Numbered from the stretch's first letter, positions 18,346 to 29,064 are shown. The stretch: DNA of 64,000 nucleotides from Trichomonas vaginalis G3 (GCF_026262505.1 NC_067203.1:1612001-1676000); one strand, 5' to 3'. The notes: a model not told the origin generated them from the sequence alone. Translations and numbers: made by a program.

Positions 18346-19011
18346 ATGTCAGTCGAAGCAAAAACATTCACGAACAAATCTAATGGCGAAACATTCACAA
18401 AAGGCACTTATAATGGTATTGAAGTCTTACGTAGAGACAAGGATGGTTACATTAATGCAACAAAGATGGCAAGAGAAGCAGGAAAGTTAAACCATTTAAA
18501 CAGATTTCTCAATAGTGCTAAAATGCAGGAAATTCTTGAGTTTTGGATGAACGAATACGGTGGAGCCAAAAGTGGCTCGACCTCAAAACAAGCATTTTAT
18601 GAGCTTACAAAGGGTGTTATAAATGAATTCAAAGGTATTTACATACATCCTGACCTCGTTCATTTTGTTGCTGAATGGTGCTCTGTAAAGTATGCATTTT
18701 ATGTCAAAGATATTATGGACTCCATAGACAAGAAAGTTCATGAGAAATTAGATGAAGAAGAACTTGAAGATACAGTAGAGAATGCTAAACCTTTGTTCGA
18801 ACAAGAAGTTAGAAAAATGAGCGAAAAACAATTAGAACATGAACGTGAGTTATGTTATGGTTATAGAGATTCTCCATTCGAACTAGACCAATGGGAACAA
18901 GAAAATTTAAAGAGAGAATTTAGAGAATATGAACTCGCTAAGATAGCATTAGAAGCTGCAGAAAAGAAGTTAAAAGCTTGGGGTCGTTTTGTACAAAAAT
19001 ATTGTGAGTAA
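18346..19011 (+). CDS. KilA-N domain DNA-binding protein (B)
   Basis: 221 aa from the ATG at 18346, chosen because the leader ends there. The KilA-N fold (about residues 10-125) is marked by GTYNGIEVLRRDKDGYINAT, HLNRFLN, then GIYIHPDLVHFVAEWCSVKYAFYV; an acidic coiled C-terminal half follows. KilA-N proteins are DNA-binding proteins of large DNA viruses and phages. The gene lies inside the repeat-bounded cassette and ends with TAAATGAACCATTTATTTTT, identical to the 3' end of the KilA-N gene of C. Looks whole. Confidence 0.88.
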   Translation: MSVEAKTFTNKSNGETFTKGTYNGIEVLRRDKDGYINATKMAREAGKLNHLNRFLNSAKMQEILEFWMNEYGGAKSGSTSKQAFYELTKGVINEFKGIYIHPDLVHFVAEWCSVKYAFYVKDIMDSIDKKVHEKLDEEELEDTVENAKPLFEQEVRKMSEKQLEHERELCYGYRDSPFELDQWEQENLKREFREYELAKIALEAAEKKLKAWGRFVQKYCE

Positions 19012-19027
19012 ATGAACCATTTATTTT

Positions 19028-19190
19028 TGTCATAAACGACCAAAAATATATTTTATCGTTAATGGTTTCAGGTCATTCAATAATGAATTATTTTTGAAGA
19101 ACTGAAAGTGTCACTATGTCACCATGTGTCACTCGGTTATTTAACTTCTCTGAAAAAATGAGACAACATGACATTTAGACAACATTTACG
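19028..19190. repeat. Left arm of inverted repeat around the primase gene
   Basis: From GTCATAAACGACCAAAAATA through the 160-bp-type repeat. Its reverse complement is present at about 22150-22306, so the primase-helicase gene is bracketed by a ~160-bp inverted repeat with only scattered differences. Confidence 0.85.
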
Positions 19191-19257
19191 AAAATTTGAT
19201 GCAGTCCAAAAATAAAGTTAGTTTTAAAATTATTTTTATTTTTTTATTCCTATATAA

Positions 19258-21570
19258 ATGACAGCAACAAACAACAACAGCAACTTTATCATTTCTGATG
19301 AAAAAGTTATTGATTCATTAGCTGAGGAATTAGTTGTGGCAGAAACTAAAACCCTCAACGAAAGAATTGGTGAAAACAAGATTGATTTACATAACTACCT
19401 CAAACATGATGGAGGAAGAGGAAGGAAAACTGGTATGGCTTTATTAGTAAATAAAATTTCAAATTTAACGATTATAGATGTTGATATCAATAAATCATAC
19501 AATGATGAACTTAAAGAAACAGTTAGAAAAGATATTTTATCAAAACTTTCGGATAAAGATGTTATCGTTAAAACCGCTTCAGGAGGTCTTCACATTTATT
19601 GCAACACTAATTTCTTCTATTCAGTTTCGAACAGAATGATTAAATGTTATTCCTGCAATGATTATGATATTGATATAATGACTTCTATGGATGATTCAAA
19701 GCGTTCTTTAGTAGTTATGGCTGATTCAAGAGTTCGCAAGAATGCAACAGAACCAATCAATACATACTCATTCATTCGCGGAAGTTATGATTCAACATTA
19801 ACTAGAACAGTGAATGATATATTAAATGATTTGAATATTAATGTAAGAGTTGAACAAAAGAATGAAGAAATAAAGACTATCATGAATGAAAACAAAGATG
19901 TAAACATTGACGATAAACTTGCCCAGAGCATAGTTGATGGCATCAGTGATTTTGAAGTACATAATGACGGTGGAAACATGAATTTGGAAAAAGAAATAAC
20001 CTTATTCACACTGTTTCAAGCAATTAATTCGTTGCCTAATCATTTAATTAATGAAGCATACGATAACGTTTATAACTTCTGCAATTTAACTGAAAATGCA
20101 AAAAGTAATTTTGAAAAAGCACGTAGTAGATATGCACATTTAATGACTTCTCCATTTGTTTTAGTGAAGATTCTAAAACTTTATCAAAAGGAATATTATG
20201 ATGAATATGTTTTACCTTTATTACGTAAGCCAAAAATAACATTTGATATCAAACTTGATGACTCGTTTTTGATAACAGATATTAGACGCAAGGCTGAAAA
20301 TCATCAGTATAAAAACAGTTCTGAAGTAATTGAGGATTTATCACGTGTAATCCGTTTTGTAGATTGTGGAAATAAATATTTCATTCAAAAGGACTATAAT
20401 ATCCACGACAAAATGAATCAAATATCATTCGTTCTTCAGTCAAACATGAAAGAGTCACTCAAAATGATTAAATTATTTAAAGAAGAAGGTAAAACCATAA
20501 CAGCATGGGACGTACTACTAAATCAATTATCCTCATTAACCGTTAAGGGTGTTTGCTTTAAATCTGATTCTCCAGATGTTTTCTCAACGTTTCAAGGTTA
20601 TAAATACAACGTTCTCGAAAAGCTTGATTACTCAAAAATTGAGATGTTTATGAATTTCATTAAAGAAGCCATATGTGATAATAACGATGAAGTGTATAAA
20701 TACCTTCTCGGCTGGATTGCATCAATGATTCAACATCCTGGAATCAAGAATGAAACAGCAATTATTTTGAAAGGACTTCAGGGAACAGGTAAAAACAGAT
20801 TTACAGACATTATTTCTGAACTTCTCGCCGGTTATTCATGTAAAAACATTACTGAAATAGGTGAGCTAACGGGTAATTTCAATTCAGTAGTTGAGAATAA
20901 AATGTTTCTTGTACTTAATGAACTCAAGAATGTTGGTGAAGATAGACTCGCAAACTTCAACGCTTTGAAATCAATTATTACGGATAATGAGATTAGAATT
21001 AATGAAAAGAATCAACCCAGAAGAACTGCTCAGAACGTTGCCAATTTCATTTTCGTAACTAATAACGTTTACCCTGTCAAAATTGAAGTTGGAGACAGAA
21101 GATACGTAGTTTTAAGAGTTAATGGTAAATTCAAGGGTCAATTTGATTATTTCAAGAATTTGATGAATTCATGCACAAAGGAATTTTATGATAATTTACT
21201 AACATATTTTATGCAATATGACCTTTCATCATTTAATGTACGAATCATACCGATGACTGAAGCCAAACAAGATTTAATTGAATTATCAACAAATCCTTTA
21301 GATGTATGGATAAATACACATTATGATGAATTGTGTGCAGGTATGATGTGTAAAAATGCTCTATTCTGCAAACCATCAGACATGAAAGACAAGAATTTCC
21401 AAATGAGTATTAAGGATAAATGTGATAAGAAACAGAGAAGAATAGATGGTAAACAGACATGGTGTTATGTTTTGAAAGAAGAAATGAAAGGATTATATAA
21501 ACAGGTTGAACCAAACGATAATGAGGATTCATTTACTGACGATGAAATACCTGTAAATGAAGCTTTATAA
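19258..21570 (+). CDS. AEP primase-SF3 helicase (D5-like), 770 aa
   Basis: Replicative primase-helicase. N-terminal prim-pol region (about 40-190) with MALLVNKISNLTIIDVDI, supplying catalytic acidic residues, and VKTASGGLHIYC, the S-G-x-H type motif. A linker/D5_N region follows. The SF3 helicase (about 490-630) has Walker A KGLQGTGKNRF, Walker B MFLVLNELKN, motif C NFIFVTNN and GDRRYVV. It is unusual beside a protein-primed polymerase. C has a related broken helicase at 51777-53010. Start after TTTTTTTATTCCTATATAAATG-like sequence. Looks whole. Confidence 0.9.
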   Translation: MTATNNNSNFIISDEKVIDSLAEELVVAETKTLNERIGENKIDLHNYLKHDGGRGRKTGMALLVNKISNLTIIDVDINKSYNDELKETVRKDILSKLSDKDVIVKTASGGLHIYCNTNFFYSVSNRMIKCYSCNDYDIDIMTSMDDSKRSLVVMADSRVRKNATEPINTYSFIRGSYDSTLTRTVNDILNDLNINVRVEQKNEEIKTIMNENKDVNIDDKLAQSIVDGISDFEVHNDGGNMNLEKEITLFTLFQAINSLPNHLINEAYDNVYNFCNLTENAKSNFEKARSRYAHLMTSPFVLVKILKLYQKEYYDEYVLPLLRKPKITFDIKLDDSFLITDIRRKAENHQYKNSSEVIEDLSRVIRFVDCGNKYFIQKDYNIHDKMNQISFVLQSNMKESLKMIKLFKEEGKTITAWDVLLNQLSSLTVKGVCFKSDSPDVFSTFQGYKYNVLEKLDYSKIEMFMNFIKEAICDNNDEVYKYLLGWIASMIQHPGIKNETAIILKGLQGTGKNRFTDIISELLAGYSCKNITEIGELTGNFNSVVENKMFLVLNELKNVGEDRLANFNALKSIITDNEIRINEKNQPRRTAQNVANFIFVTNNVYPVKIEVGDRRYVVLRVNGKFKGQFDYFKNLMNSCTKEFYDNLLTYFMQYDLSSFNVRIIPMTEAKQDLIELSTNPLDVWINTHYDELCAGMMCKNALFCKPSDMKDKNFQMSIKDKCDKKQRRIDGKQTWCYVLKEEMKGLYKQVEPNDNEDSFTDDEIPVNEAL

Positions 21571-21597
21571 AGTATGATTTGAATTTATTTTTGCATT

Positions 21598-22306
21598 AAT
21601 CCTCCTGTGTTGTTGTCTAAATGTCATGTTGTCTCATTTTTTCAGAGAAGTTAAATAACCGAGTGACACATGGTGACGTAGTGACACCTTCAGTTCTTCA
21701 AAAATAATTAATTATTGAATAACCTGAAACCATTAATCCTGCGTGAATTTTGTATAAAAAAACAACCGTCTGAATTCCGGCGGTTGCTATATTCTTCACA
21801 AAACATTTACGAAGAAGTCATAACAAAGCATATACGATGAAGTCATGACAAAGCATATACGATGAAGTCATAACTGCCTTCCTCCTGTGTTGTTGTCTAA
21901 ATGTCATGTTGTCTCATTTTTTCAGAGAAGTTAAATAACCGAGTGACACATGGTGACGTAGTGACACCTTCAGTTCTTCAAAAATAATTCATAACTGCCT
22001 TCCTCATTAATCCTCCTGTGTTGTTGTCTAAATGTCATGTTGTCTCATTTTTTCAGAGAAGTTAAATAACCGAGTGACACATGGTGACGTAGTGACACCT
22101 TCAGTTCTTCAAAAATAATTCATAACTGCCTTCCTCATTAATCCCCTGTGTTGTTGTCTAAATGTCATGTTGTCTCATTTTTTCAGAGAAGTTAAATAAC
22201 CGAGTGACACATGGTGACGTAGTGACACCCACAGTTCTTCAAAAATAATTAATTATTGAATAACCTGAAACCATTAACGATAAAATATATTTTTGGTCGT
22301 TTATGA
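21598..22306 (-). repeat. Inverted array of cassette repeats (right side)
   Basis: Four inverted copies of the cassette repeat with their conserved cores beginning at about 21604, 21894, 22015 and 22145. Between the first two lie a bacterial-type hairpin (21756-21786) and three iteron-like words (ACAAAACATTTACG and ACAAAGCATATACG type) also seen at 31-866 in A. The last copy continues into GGTCGTTTATGAC, mirroring 19028. Confidence 0.88.
21756..21786 (-). terminator. Bacterial-type intrinsic-terminator-like hairpin
   Basis: On the minus strand: stem CAACCG, 12-nt loop, stem CGGTTG, then seven T. This is the layout of a Rho-independent terminator and stands out from the AT-rich surroundings. 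It lies in a noncoding spacer with no minus-strand gene ending into it. Function in a protist nucleus is unknown; it could be a relic of captured bacterial or phage DNA. Confidence 0.4.
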
Positions 22307-22328
22307 CAAATTTTTATTTTTATCATAA

Positions 22329-22491
22329 ATGAATACCCCACAAGCTCAAAATTTACCACGAATCATAACAAGGGAGGATGATAAAAATGATGCAAGAACA
22401 TGTTAAAAATAACAAACCACTAAAATTGAGAAAATGTGGTTATGCAGTAATGATGGAAAGAGAGATGTTGTCAAAGAGGAATAAAAATTAA
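22329..22491 (+). pseudogene. Small Maverick gene after the cassette
   Basis: Starts after TTTTTATTTTTATCATAAATG, the standard gene-start signature of B, with MNTPQAQNLPRIITRED. It overlaps the stop of the convergent gene 22488-22775. About 50 codons; function unknown. Looks broken, about one break. Confidence 0.4.
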
Positions 22492-22775
22492 ATTTGGATT
22501 GAGTTTAAAAATTCATCTTTATTAAATTCATCTCTTCCAACCAATTTATTTATTCTATTAAATTCTTTTATTTTTGCTTCACCCAGTTTAAGGATTGAAC
22601 GGTAAGTTTCTAATTTTTCGATTATTTCTTCATCGTTTTCAGTTCCATTAGTTTTATGGGCATCAGCCCCACCGCATTGTGGCTTCTTTTTGTAATAGCA
22701 TATTTTTGATTTAATTCTGTTTAGTTTCTTTTTATATTCATCGTCTGGACTCTTGACTGCTTCATTGTCACTCAT
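22488..22775 (-). CDS. Unknown 95-aa Lys/Glu-rich protein
   Basis: Not recognised. Highly charged, with a short CYYKKKPQCGG motif near the middle and a helical C-terminal half (EEIIEKLETYRSILKLGEAKIKEFNR). It lies directly downstream of the integrase with 20 bp between them and starts after TTTTTTTTATTTCGTAAG. Looks whole. Confidence 0.45.
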   Translation of the reverse strand: MSDNEAVKSPDDEYKKKLNRIKSKICYYKKKPQCGGADAHKTNGTENDEEIIEKLETYRSILKLGEAKIKEFNRINKLVGRDEFNKDEFLNSIQI

Positions 22776-22795
22776 TTCTTACGAAATAAAAAAAA

Positions 22796-24329
22796 TTAAA
22801 TATTATTTAAATATAATGGAGTAATAAAATAAATTGGAATTTCTATTAATTTATTGTCAACTTCAACTAATGCATTGCCGTTAATATATCTAACAAATTC
22901 AGCTATTGTGTCAAATCTTCGTCTTCTTTTTGTCATTGATTTATCAGTTTTTCCATAATCGAGATGAATCAAAACTTTATTCCCTTGTTTAAAATTCATG
23001 AGCCCCGAATTAATTTGTTCACGTTTAACATCATTCAACCTTTCCATTTGCTTTCTAATATATTCCCATTCTTTTGAAATATCATTTTTCATTTCCACTG
23101 GTTTCATGTTTATAGTTCTATGACATGTATTATTGTAATAATATACTAACTGTTGTATGATGGAGTCATGATTTCCATCCCAGTATATCTGACCGTTAAC
23201 CCCTAACGCATCTCTAAGAGTTCTCATTACCGCATCAACTATTTTATTATGAAACGTATATGGAAGGATGAAAAGAAAAAATTAATTTGTGGGAAATAAT
23301 GAGTCATAGTTGCCTGAAATCCTTTATCACCATCACCCTGATATTATCTACTCTTTCATGATCTAGTAAGTATTGTATAGCTCTTCTTGTTTCCTGTTCT
23401 GTTTTCCCTTTCACTGGAATGCAATATAAATATCTAGTGTTAATGTTAATGGCAAATAAATAAGTAACGTTTCCTTTTGAATATTCCAGATGATCGATTT
23501 CGTATGAATATGGATATGGTGCAAATGAAGGGCGACTAAATTTTTCCTTTAACGGTTGAATTTTCGGGTCAATTGGTTTATTTAATATCTTGAAACCCTT
23601 TTTAAAATCTTTTTGCTTCTTTAATGTTTGAAATGGATATAATAAAGTGAATGATGAAGGATTAACTGAAGGAGGAGGCGGTACTGTCGTTGGAGGTTTT
23701 GGTGTTGCAAGTGGTTTAATTTTATCTGCTTTGATTTTGGATGATGAAGTTTTGGAATTCATTCCTTCCTTCATTAATTCTGGATGTATTCTATTCATTT
23801 GTTTTAAATATGCTGTATATAAAGGTTTGATATACTTTCCCGCTTCGAGTTTATGTTGAAGGATGAATTCCAAAAGTTGATCTTCATTTAAAAGTCGGGC
23901 TGAATATGGTTTAACTAATGAATCATAAATTAAAGCTTGTGCATCATTTATGGTCTGAAGGACCTGGGTGTTTTGTTCCTTTTGTTTTTGTTCCTTTGGC
24001 TTTTGCGGCTCAGGATTATATAATTTATATAATTCATCAATATCTTCTTCTGTTAATACTTTATTTTTGAAATCTTTCAACTGTTTAAGTTGTGATTTAG
24101 TTTTTCCCTTTGTATATTCATTATTTTTAATTTTGTCTTTAATTTCAGAAATTATTCTATCATGATATTTCAAAATTTCATTTTTATAATATGGATAATA
24201 ATATTCCATATCATCACCCGTTATATTTTTATCATATTTTTGGAGATATGCTTTTAAATCATAATAATCAAGAAAATTTTGATTAAGTACTAAATCATAA
24301 ATTAATTTTTTTAAATCTGTGTTATCCAT
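22796..24329 (-). pseudogene. Maverick RVE-type integrase (B)
   Basis: Long N-terminal part (about 200 residues, coiled and Lys/Glu/Gln-rich). An RVE core follows, recognisable at YSYEIDHLEYSKGNVTYLFA and LDHERVDNIRVMV; a further stretch has YYNNTCHRTINMKPVEM, typical of the end of the core, and a C-terminal QGNKVLIHLDYGKTDK chromo/SH3-like tail. Would insert the element in the host genome. Broken, one or more breaks and possibly missing part of the core. Confidence 0.8.
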
Positions 24330-24445
24330 TTATATAAAAATAAAATCAATGTTTTAAGGGTGCCCACCTCTTTGAATCATAGTATCAAAACCATCATTAA
24401 CGGTTCCTTTTGTCTCTTCTGTGGCATTTCATTAAGAATAAAATT
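24330..24445. other. Spacer between integrase and polymerase in B
   Basis: Contains one start signature on the minus strand (TTTTATTCTTAATGAAATG) and a very short frame ending in ...QRGGHP. It may be the remnant of a tiny gene; nothing else is seen. Confidence 0.3.
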
Positions 24446-27400
24446 TTAAATAAATGGCATACAACATCCATTTTCACAACATACAGCCTTAGTGTGTGCT
24501 CCTGTTAATGCAGTCTTACCGATTGTTAAGCGAGTCATTGACCCATTTTTAAGTTGTAAATTAATATTCTGACCATCAAATATCACTTTATCATTTATTA
24601 TATCCAAATAATTTTTAGGTGTTAATTGCTTATTTTGTCTTAAACTAACACCTTTCATTTTTTGTGCAATCTTTTTAAAATCACCCCCATCAATTGAACC
24701 GTTGAATGATGTATAACACTTAGGACATAAAGCAACCATGTTATCACCTTGTTTCTCAATTGCTAAACCCAATAATTTTTTCTCATGTGCTTTTTCTTCA
24801 GCTTTATTCTTTAATTTAGGTTTAAATTTCTCATCAAAACAAAAGAAATCAAAAGGTGCGAATTTGAAAATGTTTTTATCATAAAATTGTTTATCGGTAA
24901 CAATTGCTTGAAATGCTTGAGTGTTAGGAAGATTTGGGTCGCCAGCGATTGCCCAATAAGATGAATCGGTATCACCTTCAATGAAATGAAAACGATTAAC
25001 ATTCATGCATTTATACATAAAATCATAAATGAAAACCAAATACCAGTATTTAGCATTATCTAAAGTGAAGAATGCCTCTTGTAAACATGTATCACATCTA
25101 TAAAATCTATCTTTAAGCATCACTTGATATGTATCTTCACCTATTTCTCTTATGTTTTTAAACTTATTTGACATACATGCAACGCGTGCCTTCTGTGCAT
25201 TCATTATTTTAGTCTTTGCATAATTTTGTGTATTCATTGCATCGTAACCATATGATCCATTAAGTGAAATTTTGCAAAATAAACTTTTTCCTTTATTTCC
25301 TTCTAATTCAGCCTTTTGTCTTTCGTTCATAAATTTGTTCGCAAATTCATTAAAACAAGTATTTTTCGTAAATGTTAAAATTGATTGAATATCATCGATG
25401 ATAAAATGAAATCTGTCTATTAGATACCAAAGATAATAAGAAGAAAATGGTTGATATTGGTTGTGTGTTGATGCTAATTGAGTTAATTTTCTCTGTTTCT
25501 GGTCAACCAGTAGATTGTTTGATTTCATGTAATTATACATAAAACTGCCAATTGTTTTTTCATCTGTGATAATATCTAAGTTTCTTATTATCGGTAAAAA
25601 GTTTATGTAATCATTAATGTATTTTTCATCAATGTGACCCTTTACTTCAGCCACGAATAAAGTATTTTTCTTCTTAATTATTCCCAGTGCTTTTGCTTTC
25701 TTTGTTGCTGTATCACAAATGATAACACCATTCAATCTTCCCGGAATATACATTTTATGGTCAGTATATTGAATGAAATCATGAGGATTAGATGAAAATG
25801 ATGAAGGATATAATGAATTAAAATCAACACCAACGAAATGAGTCATAATGTTGGTGGTGTCCTCATTTGATACAGTTTTAGTTTCTGGACTATATGAAAG
25901 TTTATTAATGTGCGTGATTCCTTTAAGATTTACTCTATGTTGAACATTTGATAAACCACCAGTAATTCCATTACGGAGAATGTGATAAGCTTCAACTGAA
26001 TCTAAAGTCATTGGTAAATTATTTTTTAATGCATAATTTCTTAAATTGATTCTTAAACGTTGAACATCTTCATCTTTATTTGATTTTACGACATTGCAAT
26101 AACAACACATTAACTGACAATTTTCTTTGGTATGTGGTTTTTCATTATCGATTCTATCCAATGTTGGTTTATTTGCATATGTAAACGCTTTACCACACAT
26201 TTTGCATTTAGATGAAAGGATTAAATCGTGATAGTATTGAAAATCATCCATTGAAACATTATTTTTAGTATCCCTTTCTGCTTTTTCATCTTGTTTCTTA
26301 TATGATTCAATTTTATATTTCCAATACTTTTTCGTTAATTCAAAACTTGATTCTATCTCTTCCTCAGGATATTTTTCATTAGGATTAAAGTCTTTATATG
26401 CTAAAGCGTAACGAATCATTGAAGCATTCGATGATAAAGAAAGATTATGAAGCATGTCAATTTTATAAACAAATGTTTCTTCAATAATTTTATCAATTGG
26501 GTCAATCATAATTTCAACATCTTTATTGCAATAATGAATAAAATATTCTAATCTATTCTTAAAGTTTTTAGCATCATTGAGATATATTTGATAATCACTA
26601 TCTGATATAGTTTCTTGGGTTAATGCTGAATAAAATGAATCTTGAGTGAATGGTTCCACTTTATATAATTCTTCTTCGTAATTCTCCCACGTGATGAATT
26701 GATAAGGGAAAAAGGATTTAACACGTGATTTATTGTTTCCGAAATCTTGAGTGAATTGGTCTAATGTCCCACCCGCTATATAATTTCTGATGTCAATAAA
26801 TCTCAATTCATATGGAACGTTTGTTTTCTTTACAATGATTTGCTTAAATTGTGAAGATGAACCCAGCATTGATTTTATTTTCCATTTTGCAGTGTTTAAA
26901 TCACGAAGAATTAAATTTAAATCAAACTTTCCCGAATTAAAACCTATGATATTCACTTTATTGAATTCCTCATCTAGAAGTTCTTTAAATGCTTCCTTCT
27001 GTTTTTCATTTAATGTATGAGACAAAGTCCCCGCCGTTTGCGACTTCATTAATTCTTCATATTGTTCAATATTTGATTTAGCAACTAATGAACAGGTTGA
27101 AAATAAAAACTCAATCCAATCAGAAATAAAAGAATCACTCGAAGTTAAGCAAAAATTCCTCGTATATGTTTTATCATTTAATTTAACCGTTGATGATACC
27201 ATGAATGGTTTTAAGTAAGCATTCAAAGTTGCACACTCAGAAAGTTGTAATTCTTCTTTAGTCTCTAATGTTTCGAAGTCAAAAGTAATATAATATCTTG
27301 TCGGTTGATAATATTCCTGCAAATTGTGAGCTAATAACCACTGATATATCTTCTGTTTCGTAATATGTGGTGCATATGGTTGCTGTGTCTTTTGCAACTG

Positions 27401-27913
27401 AACGTCTTGAATTAATCTTCCATTATTTTCTTTACATTTCTCACAATGCTTTAAAAATCTTCTTTGGTTTTTCCTTTCTGGATCATCACGGATAGAATAA
27501 ACTTCTTCTTTACAATATGGACAAACTTTATAGCCGGTGAGTGCTTCAACGTCTGTTATTCTGTCAGCGTGAAGTTTTCCACATGGACTCTGTGTTAATA
27601 AAATATTTACTGTTTCAAATTCTGGATCTATCATTATTGAATCCACTAATGGAAAGTCTACCTTATTTATGTCCACGTCTTCTGGTTGAGGATCACAATA
27701 ATAGAAATCAATATTAACATTTAACATTCTCGCTAATCTCTCACTTTCTGATGAAATGTCAAACCCTTCATATGCATCTATTGCTTCATTTAAATAGCTT
27801 CTACGAGTTTTAGGATTAACACCATCAGGAATGTTATATAAGCGTTTAAATAACCTTCTACCTTCTGCTCTAATTTGATTATCATTCATTTTAGCGGTTC
27901 CGTTTTTGTTCAT
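24446..27913 (-). CDS. polB: Protein-primed family-B DNA polymerase (pPolB)
   Basis: 1155 aa. Order: N-terminal zinc-like CPYC...CEKC (~130-160); exonuclease motifs YITFDFETLE, IIGFNSGKFDLN and YCNKDVEIM; an HNH-like insert KCKMCGK...TLDRIDNEKPHT...CCYCN (~610-660), common in Polinton polymerases; then polymerase motif A VGVDFNSLYPS, motif B KISLNGSYGYD, and motif C IEGDTDSSYW. A CxxC pair lies near the C-terminus. It replicates the element genome. The start has the signature TTTTTTATTCTTACATAAATG. Looks whole; an upstream region (27953-29064) may be an N-terminal extension or separate gene. Confidence 0.95.
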   Translation of the reverse strand: MNKNGTAKMNDNQIRAEGRRLFKRLYNIPDGVNPKTRRSYLNEAIDAYEGFDISSESERLARMLNVNIDFYYCDPQPEDVDINKVDFPLVDSIMIDPEFETVNILLTQSPCGKLHADRITDVEALTGYKVCPYCKEEVYSIRDDPERKNQRRFLKHCEKCKENNGRLIQDVQLQKTQQPYAPHITKQKIYQWLLAHNLQEYYQPTRYYITFDFETLETKEELQLSECATLNAYLKPFMVSSTVKLNDKTYTRNFCLTSSDSFISDWIEFLFSTCSLVAKSNIEQYEELMKSQTAGTLSHTLNEKQKEAFKELLDEEFNKVNIIGFNSGKFDLNLILRDLNTAKWKIKSMLGSSSQFKQIIVKKTNVPYELRFIDIRNYIAGGTLDQFTQDFGNNKSRVKSFFPYQFITWENYEEELYKVEPFTQDSFYSALTQETISDSDYQIYLNDAKNFKNRLEYFIHYCNKDVEIMIDPIDKIIEETFVYKIDMLHNLSLSSNASMIRYALAYKDFNPNEKYPEEEIESSFELTKKYWKYKIESYKKQDEKAERDTKNNVSMDDFQYYHDLILSSKCKMCGKAFTYANKPTLDRIDNEKPHTKENCQLMCCYCNVVKSNKDEDVQRLRINLRNYALKNNLPMTLDSVEAYHILRNGITGGLSNVQHRVNLKGITHINKLSYSPETKTVSNEDTTNIMTHFVGVDFNSLYPSSFSSNPHDFIQYTDHKMYIPGRLNGVIICDTATKKAKALGIIKKKNTLFVAEVKGHIDEKYINDYINFLPIIRNLDIITDEKTIGSFMYNYMKSNNLLVDQKQRKLTQLASTHNQYQPFSSYYLWYLIDRFHFIIDDIQSILTFTKNTCFNEFANKFMNERQKAELEGNKGKSLFCKISLNGSYGYDAMNTQNYAKTKIMNAQKARVACMSNKFKNIREIGEDTYQVMLKDRFYRCDTCLQEAFFTLDNAKYWYLVFIYDFMYKCMNVNRFHFIEGDTDSSYWAIAGDPNLPNTQAFQAIVTDKQFYDKNIFKFAPFDFFCFDEKFKPKLKNKAEEKAHEKKLLGLAIEKQGDNMVALCPKCYTSFNGSIDGGDFKKIAQKMKGVSLRQNKQLTPKNYLDIINDKVIFDGQNINLQLKNGSMTRLTIGKTALTGAHTKAVCCENGCCMPFI

Positions 27914-27952
27914 TTATGTAAGAATAAAAAATTAAAAAATAAAGTTTATTTT

Positions 27953-29064
27953 TTAAAGCCCATAAAATGAATTAAGAACACATAAATTTTTATCATCTGC
28001 GACGTGACGAATACATTTTAATTTACTCAAGAATGCGTACCCTGATACATTAAATCTAACTCCTGTCTTATTTAATTTCACAACTTTGAAAAGGAATGTA
28101 TGAATAGCTATAAAATGATGAGAAGATGTTTTATGGGTTGCTTCCATTTTTTCTGAAATAAATGAATAAATATAATGCTTATACGTTTTCATATCTTTTA
28201 TGTTCTTAATAACGAATGGTATAGACCTTTCCACTTCGTCTTCCTTCGGTGCTGTTCTTTCATATGAAACATTATTGGTATCTTCAATAATGAAACCACA
28301 ATCACACAAAATTTTATAGGTTCCAATGGTTTCTTTTGATATTTTATCTAATAAATCAAAAACTTTATCAACACCTGTGCATTTATTTAAATAATAATTT
28401 GTGTAAATATCATGATCTTCTTTCTTAATCGTATTAGTTGCATATGTCACGTTTTTAAGAGCTTTTTTGAATTTCTCAGAATCGAGAGGGGGTGAAAGTA
28501 AGATACAGGGTATTTTTCATTATCAATAAATTGTAACTTATGTTTACGTATAAATTTAGTACCTTCTTCTGAAAGTGTTTCATCTATTTCGCCATCTAAT
28601 AAATTTTGTGTTGATTCTGAGACATAATTTTTATATCTTTCTTCATGAGATTTCTGAACTGCTGATTCTGAAGCTGGGATATTCATTAAACCCTCTACTT
28701 CATTTTCATTATATTTTTCAACTTCTCTTAATTCCTTAATTTTTTCATCTATTTCATCTCTTATTTTTTCCAGTCTTTCAATTTCAATTTCATTGTATTC
28801 ATCATCTTTAATCCGTTCTTCATAATATTCAGGGAAAACATCAGGTTCTTTAGGTTTTTCTTCTTCAGATGTGGGATATAAGAAATTTATAACATCATCT
28901 TTATTCATTTTTCCATCATAATCTAAATCATTTAATAACTCGGCAAATTTTTGACAATTTCTTAAATAATATTTACTAACTTCATAACACATCTCATCTA
29001 ATATATCCTTTATTTCCTCGTTTGTGAATCCTAATTTTTTAACGTTGTTAGTTTTGACGCTCAT
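27953..29064 (-). pseudogene. Region upstream of pPolB (terminal-protein or unknown)
   Basis: About 360 codons. The N-terminal part is acidic and coiled (EEKPKEPDVFPEYYEERI, ERLEKIRDEIDEKIKEL); the later part is folded-looking with CDCGFIIEDTNNVSYERT, THKTSSHHFIAIHTFLFKVV and a closing NLCVLNSFYG. Many Polinton polymerases have a long N-terminal extension, so this may be that region or a terminal-protein-like gene. Start signature: TTTATTTTTAATTCGTATG. Broken, about one break. Confidence 0.5.

Noticed and set aside
24446-29064. Adenain-type cysteine protease expected in Mavericks
   Set aside because: No H-D/N-C arrangement of that family was seen here or elsewhere in B or C. Cys and His in 27953-29064 do not fit the pattern.
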